Below are positions 41,301-50,073 of a stretch of 64,000 nt of DNA, piece after piece. The stretch is from Pseudoxanthomonas koreensis_A (lineage in GTDB: Bacteria > Pseudomonadota > Gammaproteobacteria > Xanthomonadales > Xanthomonadaceae). A program made the position numbers and the translations under genes. The notes under the pieces are model-generated. The model was not told the DNA's origin. It was given only the letters and a program-made list of their open reading frames with translations, and did not search any database. Position 1 is the first letter of the stretch; every line of letters starts with the position of its first letter. The stretch lies in NCBI RefSeq assembly GCF_041890415.1, contig NZ_CP169056.1:1426001-1490000 (forward strand). Reading direction: 5' to 3'.

Positions 41301-41593
41301 CGTGACAACGACCGCGTGTAATCAAGCCTTGGCAGGCCAGCCAATGCCGTCTCGATCGGGTAGCTGACCCGCTGTTCGGACTCCAGGGGCGAGTAGCCAG
41401 GCGCCTCGGTGTTGATCTGCACCTGGACATTGGTGATGTCGGGCGTGGCGTCGATGGGCAGCCGGGTGAAGCTCCAGATGCCGAGGCCGATCAAGCCCAA
41501 GCTCAGCACCAGCATCAGCCAGCGATGCCGGATCGAGAAGCGGACCATGCTTTCCAGCATGCCGGCCTCGTGGACGACGGCGTCAGTGCTCAT
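38384..41593 (-). CDS. czcA: CzcA-like heavy-metal RND pump
   Basis: 1,069 aa, full length. HME-RND permease that expels Co/Zn/Cd from periplasm or cytoplasm with proton influx. Twelve membrane helices with two large porter loops; helix 4 has DFGLIVDGAVIIIEN, the three acids (D, D, E) of the HME1 (divalent metal) subgroup. The start MSTDAVVHEAG overlaps the czcB stop by 11 nt. Confidence 0.9.
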   Translation of the reverse strand: MSTDAVVHEAGMLESMVRFSIRHRWLMLVLSLGLIGLGIWSFTRLPIDATPDITNVQVQINTEAPGYSPLESEQRVSYPIETALAGLPRLDYTRSLSRYGLSQVTVVFEDGTDVYFARQQVAERLLQIRSQIPDGLEPQMGPISTGLGEIFMYTVDAAPEARKPDGTPWTATDLRTLQDWVVRPQMRNTPGVTEVNTMGGFERQIHITPDPSRLVALGFTLHDIVEAVAANNQNVGAGYIERNGQQYLVRVPGQVGAVDEIRDIVLDRRDGLPIRVRDVAEVGEGPELRTGAATQNGEEVVLGTVSMLVGSNSRAVAQASAAKLRDANASLPDGVTATAVYDRTGLVERTMQTISKNLIEGALLVIVVLFLLLGNFRAALITAAVIPLAMLFTITGMVRGGVSGNLMSLGAIDFGLIVDGAVIIIENCLRRFGEVQHRLGRVMTREERNDVTATATVEVIRPSLFGMFIIAAVYLPIFALTGIEGKMFHPMAITVVLALTGAMVLSLTFVPASIALFLGGRVEEKENRLIQWTRRRYTPVLAWSLRRRPWVLGGALALVALSVLLATRLGSEFIPNLDEGDIAMHAIRIPGTGLEQSVKMQLDVEERLMQIPEVERVFSKIGTAEVATDPMPPNVADTFLMMKLREDWPDPRKPKDVLIDEIEQAVAALPGNNYEFTQPIEMRTNELISGVRADVAVKVFGDDLDTLVDVAEKVEAVARQVTGAADVKTEQATGLPLLTVVPDKAALARFGLNPGTLQATVATAVGGEVASQLFEGDRRFNIVVRLPEHIRVDPAALMDLPIPLSDGANADRSSLEPGWGTARTVPLREVATVENLLGPNQVNRENGKRRVVVTANVRDRDLGGFVTELQQRIAQEVEVPAGYWIDYGGTFEQLISASRRLAVVVPVTLVLIFGLLFMAFGSAKDAVIVFTGVPLALTGGVVALALRGIPLSISAGVGFIALSGVAVLNGLVMIAFIRKLQEQGHDLDDAVFNGALGRLRPVLMTALVASLGFIPMAFNVGTGAEVQRPLATVVIGGIVSSTLLTLVVLPTLYSLLHRNDAVRLQKATR

Positions 41594-42557
41594 GCGCCGC
41601 GCCCTCCTTGCCGATGTCCGCCTTGAGCAAGTAACTCTGCTCGACTACGACCTCGTCGCCCTGGTTGATGCCCTCACGCACTTCCACCTGTCGGGCATCG
41701 CGTACGCCGAGCTGCACCGGTTGCGCCCGATAGCGTTCGCCCTCGCGCACGAAGACCACTTCGGCGCCGTCCATGGTCTGCAGGGCCGCCAATGGCACCA
41801 GCAGCGCGACAGGTTGCTGCGCGACCGTGATTCTTGCCTTGACCGCCGAACCCGGACGCCAGAGGCCGTCGGAGTTTTCGATGGTCGCCCTGGCCACAGT
41901 GCTCTGGCTGGAGGTGGACATCCCGGGCAGCACGCGTTCAAGCGTTGTCTGCGCCGTTTCGCCATCGCTCATGCGCGTCACCATCACCGGCACGCCTGGC
42001 TGGATGTGCTGTGCATCGGCGCCGAAAATGTGAAGGTCGACCCAGAGTTGGGAGAGGTCGGCGACTTCGAACAGGGGCGCGCCGTCTCCGGCCAACGCAC
42101 CCACTGAGGCAGACCGCGAGGTGACGACGCCGGCAATGGGAGCGGTCACGTTGTAGTTGCTCAAGCTCAGGTTGCTTTCGATGGTGGCCAGAACCTGCCC
42201 AGCGCGGACACGGTCACCGACATTGGCCCGGGCCGAGCGGATGGGGCCGGGGAAGCGTGCCGTGACTTGGGCAACGCGCCCCTCCACCGGCGTTAGCAGG
42301 CCCTGGACTTCGTGCTCGTCGGCGATGACGCCCGGCCCGGCGGGTTGCGTCTTGATTCCAGTCTTCTCGGCAACCGCAGCCGGAATGACGGTGCTGGGAG
42401 ATTCCTCGCCCTCGTCGTGGCCATGTCCGCCCTCGCCTTCATCGTGGCCGGCGCCTTCGTCCACATGTGAGACAGCGCCTGAAGCTGGCGCCTCGCCTTG
42501 GCAAGCCGCGAGCACGCAAGCAAGGGCGAGAACTGCGAGCAATTGGGGGAACTTCAT
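41583..42557 (-). CDS. czcB: CzcB-like periplasmic adaptor
   Basis: 324 aa. Signal peptide with lipobox LAAC (about residue 19), a His/Glu/Asp-rich stretch (DEGAGHDEGEGGHGHDEGEE) suited to metal capture, then hairpin, lipoyl (RVRAGQVLATIESN ... APIAGVVTSRSAS) and barrel domains. Links CzcA and CzcC. Start ATG 42557 overlaps the czcC stop by 4 nt. Confidence 0.88.
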   Translation of the reverse strand: MKFPQLLAVLALACVLAACQGEAPASGAVSHVDEGAGHDEGEGGHGHDEGEESPSTVIPAAVAEKTGIKTQPAGPGVIADEHEVQGLLTPVEGRVAQVTARFPGPIRSARANVGDRVRAGQVLATIESNLSLSNYNVTAPIAGVVTSRSASVGALAGDGAPLFEVADLSQLWVDLHIFGADAQHIQPGVPVMVTRMSDGETAQTTLERVLPGMSTSSQSTVARATIENSDGLWRPGSAVKARITVAQQPVALLVPLAALQTMDGAEVVFVREGERYRAQPVQLGVRDARQVEVREGINQGDEVVVEQSYLLKADIGKEGAAHEH

Positions 42558-43834
42558 GGTGTTACTCCTGCTTTGCCTTCAGCGGCTGTGTCGGCGACGA
42601 AGGCCTGGCCGGTCAGTCGTTGGATTTCGATCAAGGCACGCTGGGCCTCGAGCGCGGCCCTCAGCTGTTGGATGCGGGCCGCCGTGTGTTCGGCCTGCAA
42701 GCTCGCCCATTCCAGATGGCTGGCGGCTCCGGCCCGATATGCCGTAGCAGCCGCCGCTTCCGCCCGGGCAAGACGTGGAAGGACGTCTTCTTCCAGCCGC
42801 TGTGTTTCCAGGCGCGCCACTTCGAAGTGCCCATGTGCTTCGGCCAAGGTCGAATAGAGGGACAACCCTGCTGCCTCGCGCTCGATCTCCAGTCCAGCCA
42901 GCTCAGCCTGTGCAGCACGAATCCCGGGCTGGGCGCGGCCCCGTGTGCCGAACGGGATGGAAACGCTCCCGACCAGACCGAAATCGTTGTCGTCGGACAT
43001 GCGACGCACACCGACCTGCCAATTCAGATCTGGGGTTGCCTCGCTGCGAGCAAACTGGAGCCGGGCCTCGCGCACACGCTGCTCGTCGACGAACTGGGCG
43101 AGTTCTGGTGTGCGCTGCAGCCAGGCAGCGAGCTCCGCAAAGTCCGCAATTTCGGGCAGCGCCAGGGGGTCTCCTCCTGCGACCTGGAACGTCGGGCTGC
43201 GTTCACCCCACAGTGCGGCCAGATGCTGGCGCGCGGCTATTTCGGCTTGCGCAGCGCGAGCCAGTTCGAGCCGCGCACGTGCCGCGGCCGCTTCGGCGGT
43301 CAGCACGACGGCCTCAGGCGAGGCTCCGGCCTCGTGACGACGTCGGGCCGCAGTGACGGTGCGGTCCCGCTGGTCAATGTCCATGCGGGCGATGGCGCCT
43401 TGGTGCTGCGCCGCCACGACCGCAAGATAGCGTCGGGCGACTTCCGCCAGGAGGTCCAGGCGCCGACCCTCGCGCTCCACCGCCAGGGTGTCGATCCGGC
43501 TCTGGGCAAGTACGCGGCGGGCGTCCAGCTTGCCCCCACGCTCCAGCACGGAAGCCAATGTCAGGGTGACCTCTGCGCCTGACACGCCGCTCGCGGCGCC
43601 GCTGCCAAGCACGTTCTCGACTTCGACGCCGCCGAACAGCGCGGGACGCAGGGACGCACGATCCAGCTCCGCTTCCAGGGCGTCGCGGCGGGGACCGAAC
43701 AGCCGAAGTTCGGGATGGGTATCAGCTACGCGCTGGAAAGCGTCGCGTAGGGTCAGGGTGTCGCTCGCGTGCGTGGGAAAGGCCACGGCACAGGCGACGA
43801 CGAACGCGGCCTTGGCCGCGAATCGAAAACTCAT
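42554..43834 (-). CDS. czcC: CzcC-like outer-membrane channel (TolC family)
   Basis: 426 aa. Signal peptide 1-23 (cleavage near THASD), then two outer-membrane-factor repeats with long alpha-helical hairpins (ERGGKLDARRVLAQSR; EREAAGLSLYSTLAEAH). Forms the trimeric exit duct for the czc pump. First large gene of the operon; 54 bp after the small exported protein. Confidence 0.87.
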   Translation of the reverse strand: MSFRFAAKAAFVVACAVAFPTHASDTLTLRDAFQRVADTHPELRLFGPRRDALEAELDRASLRPALFGGVEVENVLGSGAASGVSGAEVTLTLASVLERGGKLDARRVLAQSRIDTLAVEREGRRLDLLAEVARRYLAVVAAQHQGAIARMDIDQRDRTVTAARRRHEAGASPEAVVLTAEAAAARARLELARAAQAEIAARQHLAALWGERSPTFQVAGGDPLALPEIADFAELAAWLQRTPELAQFVDEQRVREARLQFARSEATPDLNWQVGVRRMSDDNDFGLVGSVSIPFGTRGRAQPGIRAAQAELAGLEIEREAAGLSLYSTLAEAHGHFEVARLETQRLEEDVLPRLARAEAAAATAYRAGAASHLEWASLQAEHTAARIQQLRAALEAQRALIEIQRLTGQAFVADTAAEGKAGVTP

Positions 43835-43888
43835 GGGTTGCTCCGAGCTAGGGGGACGACAACGGTCGGCGACTCGCCGACAGAGGGG

Positions 43889-44281
43889 TCACGCGTAGAT
43901 CGGAGGCTTGAACGGGCTCGACAAGTGCGCCGACGGCAAAAGGACGGGCTTCGTGGCCATCAACTGACGCGCGGGGGATAGCGGGGGCAGTTGCGCTACC
44001 CCGGGCAGCAACGCTGCAGTGAAGCCGCAGCAATGCGCGCAGTGGACGAACATGTGCAGCGTTTCGGACTCCCCTTGACCCTGCTCGCCAGGCACGGCTT
44101 GCTCCCCATCGGAGATGCCGGTGCGCAGTTCATGCTGATGGGTCCCGGATGGGTCATGCGCAAGGGCGTGGATCTCGCCCACAGCTGCGATCACGGGCTG
44201 CAACAGGAGGCCAAACACTAGCAGCCCCAGGAGCACAGCCTGCGCGGCGATAGACGGCGAACGGAAGCGAAACCGGGACAT
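43889..44281 (-). CDS. Small exported Cys/His protein at the head of the czc operon (CzcI-like?)
   Basis: 130 aa from ATG 44281 (MSRFRFRSPSIAAQAVLLGL); an in-frame ATG further up is less likely. Signal peptide, a Gln/Glu-rich linker and the metal-ligand cluster HMFVHCAHCCGF near residue 80. Its place before czcC is like that of czcI in other bacteria, which affects expression of the pump. No clear family match. Confidence 0.65.
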   Translation of the reverse strand: MSRFRFRSPSIAAQAVLLGLLVFGLLLQPVIAAVGEIHALAHDPSGTHQHELRTGISDGEQAVPGEQGQGESETLHMFVHCAHCCGFTAALLPGVAQLPPLSPARQLMATKPVLLPSAHLSSPFKPPIYA

Positions 44282-44412
44282 TGCGCGGAAGCTACCCGAT
44301 CTACCGCTTGTTACACAATCGCCCAAGGCGTTCCGAGGCTTCCCTGAGATAAGCCAACAGGCGTTGCCGCTGTATTCATCCGGCGTTTACTTCGGGACGT
44401 ATACTCGGGCGC

Positions 44413-44838
44413 ATGTCTTTCCGCGCGCTCCTGATGCGTCTGTTCCTGATCGTTGCCTTGCTGGCGAACGGTCCGGGCATCGCTGGCGCATCCATGCACA
44501 TGGAGCACCTGCGCGACTTCGCGGGTCACGTCACCTACGTGACCGCGGCGCCGACAGCAGGCGAGGCCATGGCTGCCTGCCACGGGGCCGCGGCGGCTGC
44601 TCCGGTGGCCGATGATCACCATCACCCCCAGGCCGCTGACCAGGCCGGGGCTGTATCGCCGTTGGGCGACTGCTGTGAAGCGGGGAATTGCTGCCCCTGC
44701 ATGCAGCATTGCTCCGCGGCACTCGTTGGGTCGGCACTCGCCGACTTCACCATCCGGTACCGGCAATCCGCCGAACCGTTCCTGTCGGTGCACGCGTCCG
44801 CTGCACTGACCAATCTCTTCCGACCTCCGATCGGCTAA
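44413..44838 (+). CDS. copL: CopL-like copper-resistance protein
   Basis: 141 aa with a signal peptide (cleavage near AGA about 26), methionine and histidine residues (SMHMEH; ADDHHHPQ) and a cysteine cluster DCCEAGNCCPCMQHC. This is the CopL pattern of Xanthomonas, where copL lies before copAB and is needed for copper induction. ATG 44413; a second start at 44434 is possible. A TATACT lies at 44400-44405, so close to the ATG that a leaderless mRNA is possible. Confidence 0.8.
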   Translation: MSFRALLMRLFLIVALLANGPGIAGASMHMEHLRDFAGHVTYVTAAPTAGEAMAACHGAAAAAPVADDHHHPQAADQAGAVSPLGDCCEAGNCCPCMQHCSAALVGSALADFTIRYRQSAEPFLSVHASAALTNLFRPPIG

Positions 44839-44941
44839 GTGTCGCTATGCGCCTTTCAAGGCGCTGATGGACCCTGTTCGCTGCTCCGCACCGACAGGGT
44901 AACGCTCGCCTCGCGAGCCCTCGACCTTTCCCGGAGTTCCC

Positions 44942-46780
44942 ATGTCATCCGATCTTTTCGGCCGCGCCGAGGGGCTGTCCGCCCCGTCGCGCCGCCACTT
45001 TGTCCAAGGCCTTGCCGCCGGAGGCGCCGTTGCAGCCCTCGGCCTATGGCCCCGCTCCAGCTGGGCCGTCAAGGCCGAAGGCGTACCCAACGTGCTCTCG
45101 GGCACCGACTTCGACCTGACCATCGGCGAGACCCCGATGAACTTCACCGGTGCCACGCGCCCGGCGATCACGGTCAACGGCTCGATTCCGGCGCCGCTGC
45201 TGCGCTGGCGCGAAGGCACCACCGTCAACCTGCGGGTCCGCAATGCCCTGCCCCCCGGCTCGATCCATGGCAACCAGACATCGATCCACTGGCACGGCAT
45301 CCTGCTGCCGGCCAACATGGACGGCGTGCCCGGGCTGAGCTTCGACGGCATCAACCGCGGCGACACCTACCAGTACCGCTTCAACGTCGTGCAGGGCGGA
45401 ACCTACTGGTACCACAGCCACTCCGGATTCCAGGAGCAGGCCGGCCTGTATGGGCCGCTGGTGATCGAGCCGCTCGAGCCCGAACCCTTCGCCTATGACC
45501 GCGACTACGTGGTCATGCTGTCGGACTGGACCGATCTCGATCCGCGCCACCTGTTCGCCAGGCTCAAGAAGCGGTCGGATTTCGACAACTACGCCAAGCA
45601 GACGGTCGGCGACTTCTTCGACGACGTGAAGCAGCGCGGCTGGGCCCCCACGGTCGAAGACCGCAAGATGTGGGCGGGCGCGAAGCGGATGACGCCGACC
45701 GACCTGTCGGACGTCAATGGCAACACCTACACCTTCCTCATGAACGGCACGACCTCGCTCGGCAACTGGACCGGCCTCTTCCGGTCTGGTGAGAAGGTCC
45801 GCCTTCGCTTCATCAACGGATCCGCGATGACGCACTTCGACGTGCGCATCCCGGGTCTGAAGATGACGGTGGTCGCGGCCGACGGCCAGTACGTGCATCC
45901 GGTCACGGTCGACGAGTTCCGCATTGCCACCGCCGAGACCTTCGACGTCATCGTCGAACCCACCGGGCAGGATGCGTTCACCATCTTCGCGCAGGACCTG
46001 GGGCGCAGCGGCTACATCAGCGGCACCCTCGCCGTCCGGGACGGCTTGCGTGCGCCTGTGCCCGACGTCGGTCCCAAGCCGCTCCTTACCATGGACGACA
46101 TGGGCCACGGCGGAATGGGCGGCGGCGGTCACGACATGTCCTCGATGTCTAGCTCAATGGCTGGGATGGACCATAGCGGCCACGACATGTCGTCGATGGC
46201 CGGAAGCGCAATGGCCGGCGGAAGCATGGCGGGCATGGATCACGGCGCCGGCGGAATGCAGCAGCACCCGGCCACCGAAACCGGCAACCCCCTCGTCGAC
46301 ATGCAGACGATGACACCCGCGCCCAAGCTGGACGATCCGGGCATTGGCCTGCGCGACAACGGCCGACGCGTGCTGACCTACGCCGATCTGCGCAGCACGT
46401 TCCGCGACCCGGACGGCCGCGAACCCGGCCGCACGGTCGAGCTGCACCTGACCGGCCACATGGAGCGCTTCGCCTGGTCGTTCGACGGACTGAAGTTCGC
46501 CGACGCAGAGCCCCTGCGGCTGAACTATGGGGAGCGCATGCGGATCGTGCTGGTCAATGACACGATGATGTCGCACCCGATCCACCTCCACGGCCTGTGG
46601 AGCGACCTCGAGGACGAGTCCGGCAACTTCATGGTGCGCAAGCACACCATCGACATGCCGCCAGGCACCAAGCGCAGCTACCGGGTGCGCGCCGATGCGC
46701 TCGGCCGCTGGGCCTACCACTGCCACCTGCTCTACCACATGGAAGCCGGCATGTTCCGCGAAGTGCGGGTGGAGGAATGA
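44942..46780 (+). CDS. copA: CopA-type periplasmic multicopper oxidase
   Basis: 612 aa. Twin-arginine signal (SRRHFVQGLAAGGAVAAL). Copper ligands: HWHG (type 2/3), YHSHSG, HPIHLHG and the final HCHLLYHMEAGM. Between them about 70 residues rich in Met/His/Gly (MGHGGMGGGGHDMSSM and similar) able to hold many Cu(I) ions. Oxidises Cu(I) in the periplasm and binds it. Between copL and copB with ATGA overlap with copB. Confidence 0.92.
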   Translation: MSSDLFGRAEGLSAPSRRHFVQGLAAGGAVAALGLWPRSSWAVKAEGVPNVLSGTDFDLTIGETPMNFTGATRPAITVNGSIPAPLLRWREGTTVNLRVRNALPPGSIHGNQTSIHWHGILLPANMDGVPGLSFDGINRGDTYQYRFNVVQGGTYWYHSHSGFQEQAGLYGPLVIEPLEPEPFAYDRDYVVMLSDWTDLDPRHLFARLKKRSDFDNYAKQTVGDFFDDVKQRGWAPTVEDRKMWAGAKRMTPTDLSDVNGNTYTFLMNGTTSLGNWTGLFRSGEKVRLRFINGSAMTHFDVRIPGLKMTVVAADGQYVHPVTVDEFRIATAETFDVIVEPTGQDAFTIFAQDLGRSGYISGTLAVRDGLRAPVPDVGPKPLLTMDDMGHGGMGGGGHDMSSMSSSMAGMDHSGHDMSSMAGSAMAGGSMAGMDHGAGGMQQHPATETGNPLVDMQTMTPAPKLDDPGIGLRDNGRRVLTYADLRSTFRDPDGREPGRTVELHLTGHMERFAWSFDGLKFADAEPLRLNYGERMRIVLVNDTMMSHPIHLHGLWSDLEDESGNFMVRKHTIDMPPGTKRSYRVRADALGRWAYHCHLLYHMEAGMFREVRVEE

Positions 46781-47949
46781 ACGCCATGACCCTATCCCGC
46801 CGCCACCCGCTCACCCTCGGCTTGGCCACCGCACTACTCCTCACTGCTGGTGTCGCGCCGGCGCGGGGCCAGGAGACAGATCACGCCTCGCACCATCCGG
46901 CAGCGAAGCCGACTGCCGCACAGTCGCCGGCCAAGCCGATTGACCCACGCCCCAGCGACCATGCGCATCACGCAACCCCGTCACAGCCGCCGGTGGCACC
47001 GATGGAACATGGAACGCAGGATCACGGATCCATGGACCACGGAAACATGGACCACGGCGCCATGAAACAGGGGGCGGCGGAGCCTGCCGGCAGCGATCAC
47101 TCCACGATGGACCATTCCGGAATGGACCACTCCGGAATGGATGGATCGAACATGGACCACTCGGGCATGGACCACGCTTCCATGGGCCACCAGGCAGGTG
47201 CCAGCCAGGATCTCCCGGCCACGGCAGAACCACACGAGCCTATTCCTGTCGTCACGCCGGCTGATCGCGCCGCGGCGTTCCAGGACCTCGACGAGCACCT
47301 GATGCACGGCGAGTCGATCCACTCCTATTGGGCGCTTGATCGGCTTGAGGTGTGGGACGCGGATGAAGACGGCACCGGTGTGGCTTGGGAAGCGATGGGC
47401 TGGGTCGGCTCCGACTTGAACCGGCTCTGGCTGCGCAGCGAGGGCGAGCGCGTTGGTGGATCCACCGAGTCCGCCGACGTGGAGGTCCTGTACGGCCGCG
47501 CCATCGCCCGCTGGTGGGATGCGGTCGCCGGTGTCCGCCATGACCTTGGCTTTGGTGGCGGCCCGTCTCGCAGCTATGCGGCGCTCGGCGTGATCGGTCT
47601 GGCACCGTACATGTTCGAAGTCTCAGCCACGGCGTACCTGGGCGAGTCCGGTCAGGTCGGGATCGGGGCGGAAGCCGAGTACGAAATGTTGTTCACCAAT
47701 CGACTGATCGGCCAGTGGCTGGTCGAAGGTGAGGCCTGGAGCAAGGACGATCCCGAGGTCGGAATTGGCAGTGGGCTGAGCACGGTCGAAGCCGGGTTCC
47801 GCCTGCGCTACGAGTTCCATCGTCAATTCGCTCCCTATGTCGGGGTGGTGTGGGAGCGTGCCTACGGGGGCACGGCGGACCAACGTCGCGCGCAGTCCGG
47901 CGACATTGACGACACCCGGATCGTCGCCGGCGTTCGAATCTGGTTCTGA
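46777..47949 (+). CDS. copB: CopB outer-membrane copper protein
   Basis: 390 aa. Signal peptide (about 1-32); an N-terminal region of about 130 residues of Met/His/Asp repeats (MEHGTQDHGSMDHGNMDHG, SGMDHSGMDGSNMD) for copper binding; then the CopB beta-barrel domain ending in GVRIWF, a C-terminal Phe as for outer-membrane insertion. Start ATG 46777 overlaps the copA stop. Confidence 0.9.
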   Translation: MNAMTLSRRHPLTLGLATALLLTAGVAPARGQETDHASHHPAAKPTAAQSPAKPIDPRPSDHAHHATPSQPPVAPMEHGTQDHGSMDHGNMDHGAMKQGAAEPAGSDHSTMDHSGMDHSGMDGSNMDHSGMDHASMGHQAGASQDLPATAEPHEPIPVVTPADRAAAFQDLDEHLMHGESIHSYWALDRLEVWDADEDGTGVAWEAMGWVGSDLNRLWLRSEGERVGGSTESADVEVLYGRAIARWWDAVAGVRHDLGFGGGPSRSYAALGVIGLAPYMFEVSATAYLGESGQVGIGAEAEYEMLFTNRLIGQWLVEGEAWSKDDPEVGIGSGLSTVEAGFRLRYEFHRQFAPYVGVVWERAYGGTADQRRAQSGDIDDTRIVAGVRIWF

Positions 47950-48050
47950 CAGCCACCATGACATTGAAACCCGACACACCCGAAGCGCGCCTGACTGATC
48001 GGCGCTTCCGCGGATCAAGCACACCATCACTGATTTCCTGGAATCCATGC

Positions 48051-48557
48051 ATGAAAGCAACAGCAACCTCCTTCACCCTCGCCTTTGCACTGGCCGTCGC
48101 GTCGCCCGCGATGGCACAGGCAACACAGTCGCATGCACATCACGCCACCGCGGCATCCGCGGACGTGGACGTCCCAGCCGCCGCAGAGGCCGCGGTCGCC
48201 GTAGCGGAGCGCTTCAACACCGCCCTGTCCAGCGGCGACCTGGCCACGGTCGAAGCCCTGCTCGCTGCCGACGTTCTCATCCTCGAGTCCGGAGGTGCAG
48301 AACGCAGCCGCGAGGAATACATGGGCCATCACGCAGTCAGCGATGCGGCGTTCCTCAAGGGCGCCCATCGCCAGCTGCTCCGTCAGCGTGCACGAACCGC
48401 TGGCGAGTTCGCGTGGGTCGGAACCGAAAGCGAGCTGCACGCCCAGAAGGACGGCAAGCCACTGACCGTCCAGAGCACCGAAACGATGGTGCTGAAGCAG
48501 ACCGCCGACGGCTGGCGGATCGTCCACATCCACTGGTCCTCGCGGACCAGGCGCTGA
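48051..48557 (+). CDS. Exported NTF2/SnoaL-like (DUF4440) protein
   Basis: 168 aa from ATG 48051 (MKATATSFTLAFALAVASPA) with a signal peptide and a short His patch HAHHA. The main domain (AVAERFNTALSSGDLATVEA ... DGWRIVHIHWSSR) is an NTF2-like cone fold of the DUF4440 type, usually a small-molecule binding or enzyme fold. Occurs in copper operons of Xanthomonads; the role there is unknown. Confidence 0.8.
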   Translation: MKATATSFTLAFALAVASPAMAQATQSHAHHATAASADVDVPAAAEAAVAVAERFNTALSSGDLATVEALLAADVLILESGGAERSREEYMGHHAVSDAAFLKGAHRQLLRQRARTAGEFAWVGTESELHAQKDGKPLTVQSTETMVLKQTADGWRIVHIHWSSRTRR

Positions 48558-48571
48558 GCGGAGAACCGGAA

Positions 48572-49096
48572 ATGAAAGCCTGCAGATTGAACCGACTGGC
48601 GTGGGCGGCTTTTGCGGTCGCCGGCCTGGGTGCCTGTACCCAGGCGGCGACACCCGCGCAGTCCACCATCGCGCCCGCTGTACAGGTCGTCCCGGAAACA
48701 GCCGACACCACTCCCGCTGCCCTGCCACGCATGACCGTCCACAAGACCCCGACCTGCGGGTGTTGCGGTAGCTGGGTTGACCACGTGCAGAAGGCGGGCT
48801 TCACCGTGGATGTGCACGACATGGATGACCTGGGTCCGGTCAAGGAACGGCTGGGTGTCCCCTATGCAAAGGGCTCCTGCCACACGGCCGAGATCGGTGG
48901 ATACCTCATCGAAGGCCATGTCCCGGCCGCGGACATCAAGCGCCTCCTCGAAGCGAAGCCGGACGCACGCGGCCTGGTCCTGCCGGGAATGCCGCTCGGC
49001 TCGCCGGGCATGGAGGTCCCTGCCGGGCGACAACAGCCGTACACGGTCGAGCTGGTCCGTCACGACGGAACCACTGAACCGTTCGCACAGCACTGA
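48572..49096 (+). CDS. DUF411 metal-binding lipoprotein
   Basis: 174 aa. Signal peptide with lipobox GLGAC (Cys22), then the DUF411 domain: TVHKTPTCGCCGSWVDHV, which has the CxCC motif, followed by PYAKGSCHTAEIGGYLIEGHVP. Commonly found in copper-resistance operons; may pass copper. 14 nt after the previous gene. Confidence 0.87.
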   Translation: MKACRLNRLAWAAFAVAGLGACTQAATPAQSTIAPAVQVVPETADTTPAALPRMTVHKTPTCGCCGSWVDHVQKAGFTVDVHDMDDLGPVKERLGVPYAKGSCHTAEIGGYLIEGHVPAADIKRLLEAKPDARGLVLPGMPLGSPGMEVPAGRQQPYTVELVRHDGTTEPFAQH

Positions 49097-49166
49097 TCCG
49101 GTGCAGGAACAGGGGGCGGTGTTGCGGGCGCGCCGATTCTCGCCCGCAAGGAAGAAGGAGAACCAC

Positions 49167-49517
49167 ATGACTCACCATTCCGCCGCACACCGGTCCCAGG
49201 CCATGAACGAGTGCATCGACAACTGCACGCAATGCCATGCGATCTGCCTGGAGACCATCAACTACTGCCTGACCAAAGGAGGTGCTCACGCGGCCCCGGA
49301 GCACATCGCCCTGTTGGCGACGTGTGCCGATATCTGCGCAACCAGTGCCGACGCGATGCTGCGCGGTGCCAGCGCTCACGACGTGGTTTGCGGTGCCTGC
49401 GCGGAGATCTGCCGCCAGTGCGCCGATGCATGCGACGCCATGAACGACCCGGAGATGGCGCGCTGCGCCGAAGTTTGTCGCCGTTGCGCGGAAAGCTGCA
49501 GCGCCATGGCGGCTTGA
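49167..49517 (+). CDS. Four-helix-bundle copper-binding protein (Csp-like)
   Basis: 116 aa with about 14 cysteines spaced along four predicted helices (ECIDNCTQCHAICLE; CADICATSAD; CGACAEICRQCADACD; CAEVCRRCAESC), the Csp (DUF326) design for storing many Cu(I) ions in the core of the bundle. No signal peptide, so cytoplasmic like Csp3, buffering copper inside the cell. GAAGGAG upstream. Confidence 0.88.
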   Translation: MTHHSAAHRSQAMNECIDNCTQCHAICLETINYCLTKGGAHAAPEHIALLATCADICATSADAMLRGASAHDVVCGACAEICRQCADACDAMNDPEMARCAEVCRRCAESCSAMAA

Positions 49518-49523
49518 CGCGTC

Positions 49524-49552
49524 GAGGATCCCGCCTGAGCGGCGGGATCCTC
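49524..49552 (+). terminator. Perfect 12-bp hairpin terminating the copper operon
   Basis: Arms GAGGATCCCGCC and GGCGGGATCCTC around loop TGAGC, 6 nt after the Csp stop. A strong stem without a long T-run (ATCTCAAAT follows). It separates the cop operon from copCD. Confidence 0.75.
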
Positions 49553-49679
49553 ATCTCAAATATCAAAAGCCGACCAACCGTGGTTTCGGTGACAGCCCGA
49601 CACCTAACGCTTGTCGGATCCAACACAGCACGGCGCCGAACGGGGCTTTGCATCACATTCGCAATGAGGATTTATCCCT

Positions 49680-50063
49680 ATGAAATCATCAAACGTCCTT
49701 CGGTCCTTCGCGCTCGTCCTCGCGATTGCGGCTGGGCAGTTCTCCCTGCAGATCGCGCACGCCCACGCCGCGCTGCAGCAGTCCACACCGGCGGCAAATG
49801 CGGTGGTGGCTTCGCCGGGCCAGATCGATCTCGTGTTCAACGAAACATTGATTCCGCGGGCGTCGCGTCTCAAGTTGCTCATGAAGCACGGCAGTTCCAC
49901 CATGCCGATCGAGAATTTCACGACCGAGATCGTCAACAACGGCAAGACCCTGCGTGCCAAGTTGCCTGGACCGCTGGCTCCGGGCGTCTATACCGTGGAA
50001 TACCGCGCCGTCGGCGGTGACAACCACCCCGTGCCGGGCAGCTTCAGCTTCACGGTGCGTTGA
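49680..50063 (+). CDS. copC: CopC periplasmic copper chaperone
   Basis: 127 aa. Signal peptide cleaved before HAALQQSTPA: the mature N-terminal His is the first copper ligand of CopC. The beta-barrel domain has LVFNETLIPRASRLKL and ends PVPGSFSFTVR, with a His at DNHPVPG. Delivers copper to CopD, encoded 10 nt downstream. Confidence 0.9.
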   Translation: MKSSNVLRSFALVLAIAAGQFSLQIAHAHAALQQSTPAANAVVASPGQIDLVFNETLIPRASRLKLLMKHGSSTMPIENFTTEIVNNGKTLRAKLPGPLAPGVYTVEYRAVGGDNHPVPGSFSFTVR

Positions 50064-50073
50064 GGAGTCGCGA

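Noticed and set aside
45044..46132. A long minus-strand frame within the copA oxidase
   Set aside because: Complement of a gene with complete copper ligands; no signal or motif of its own.
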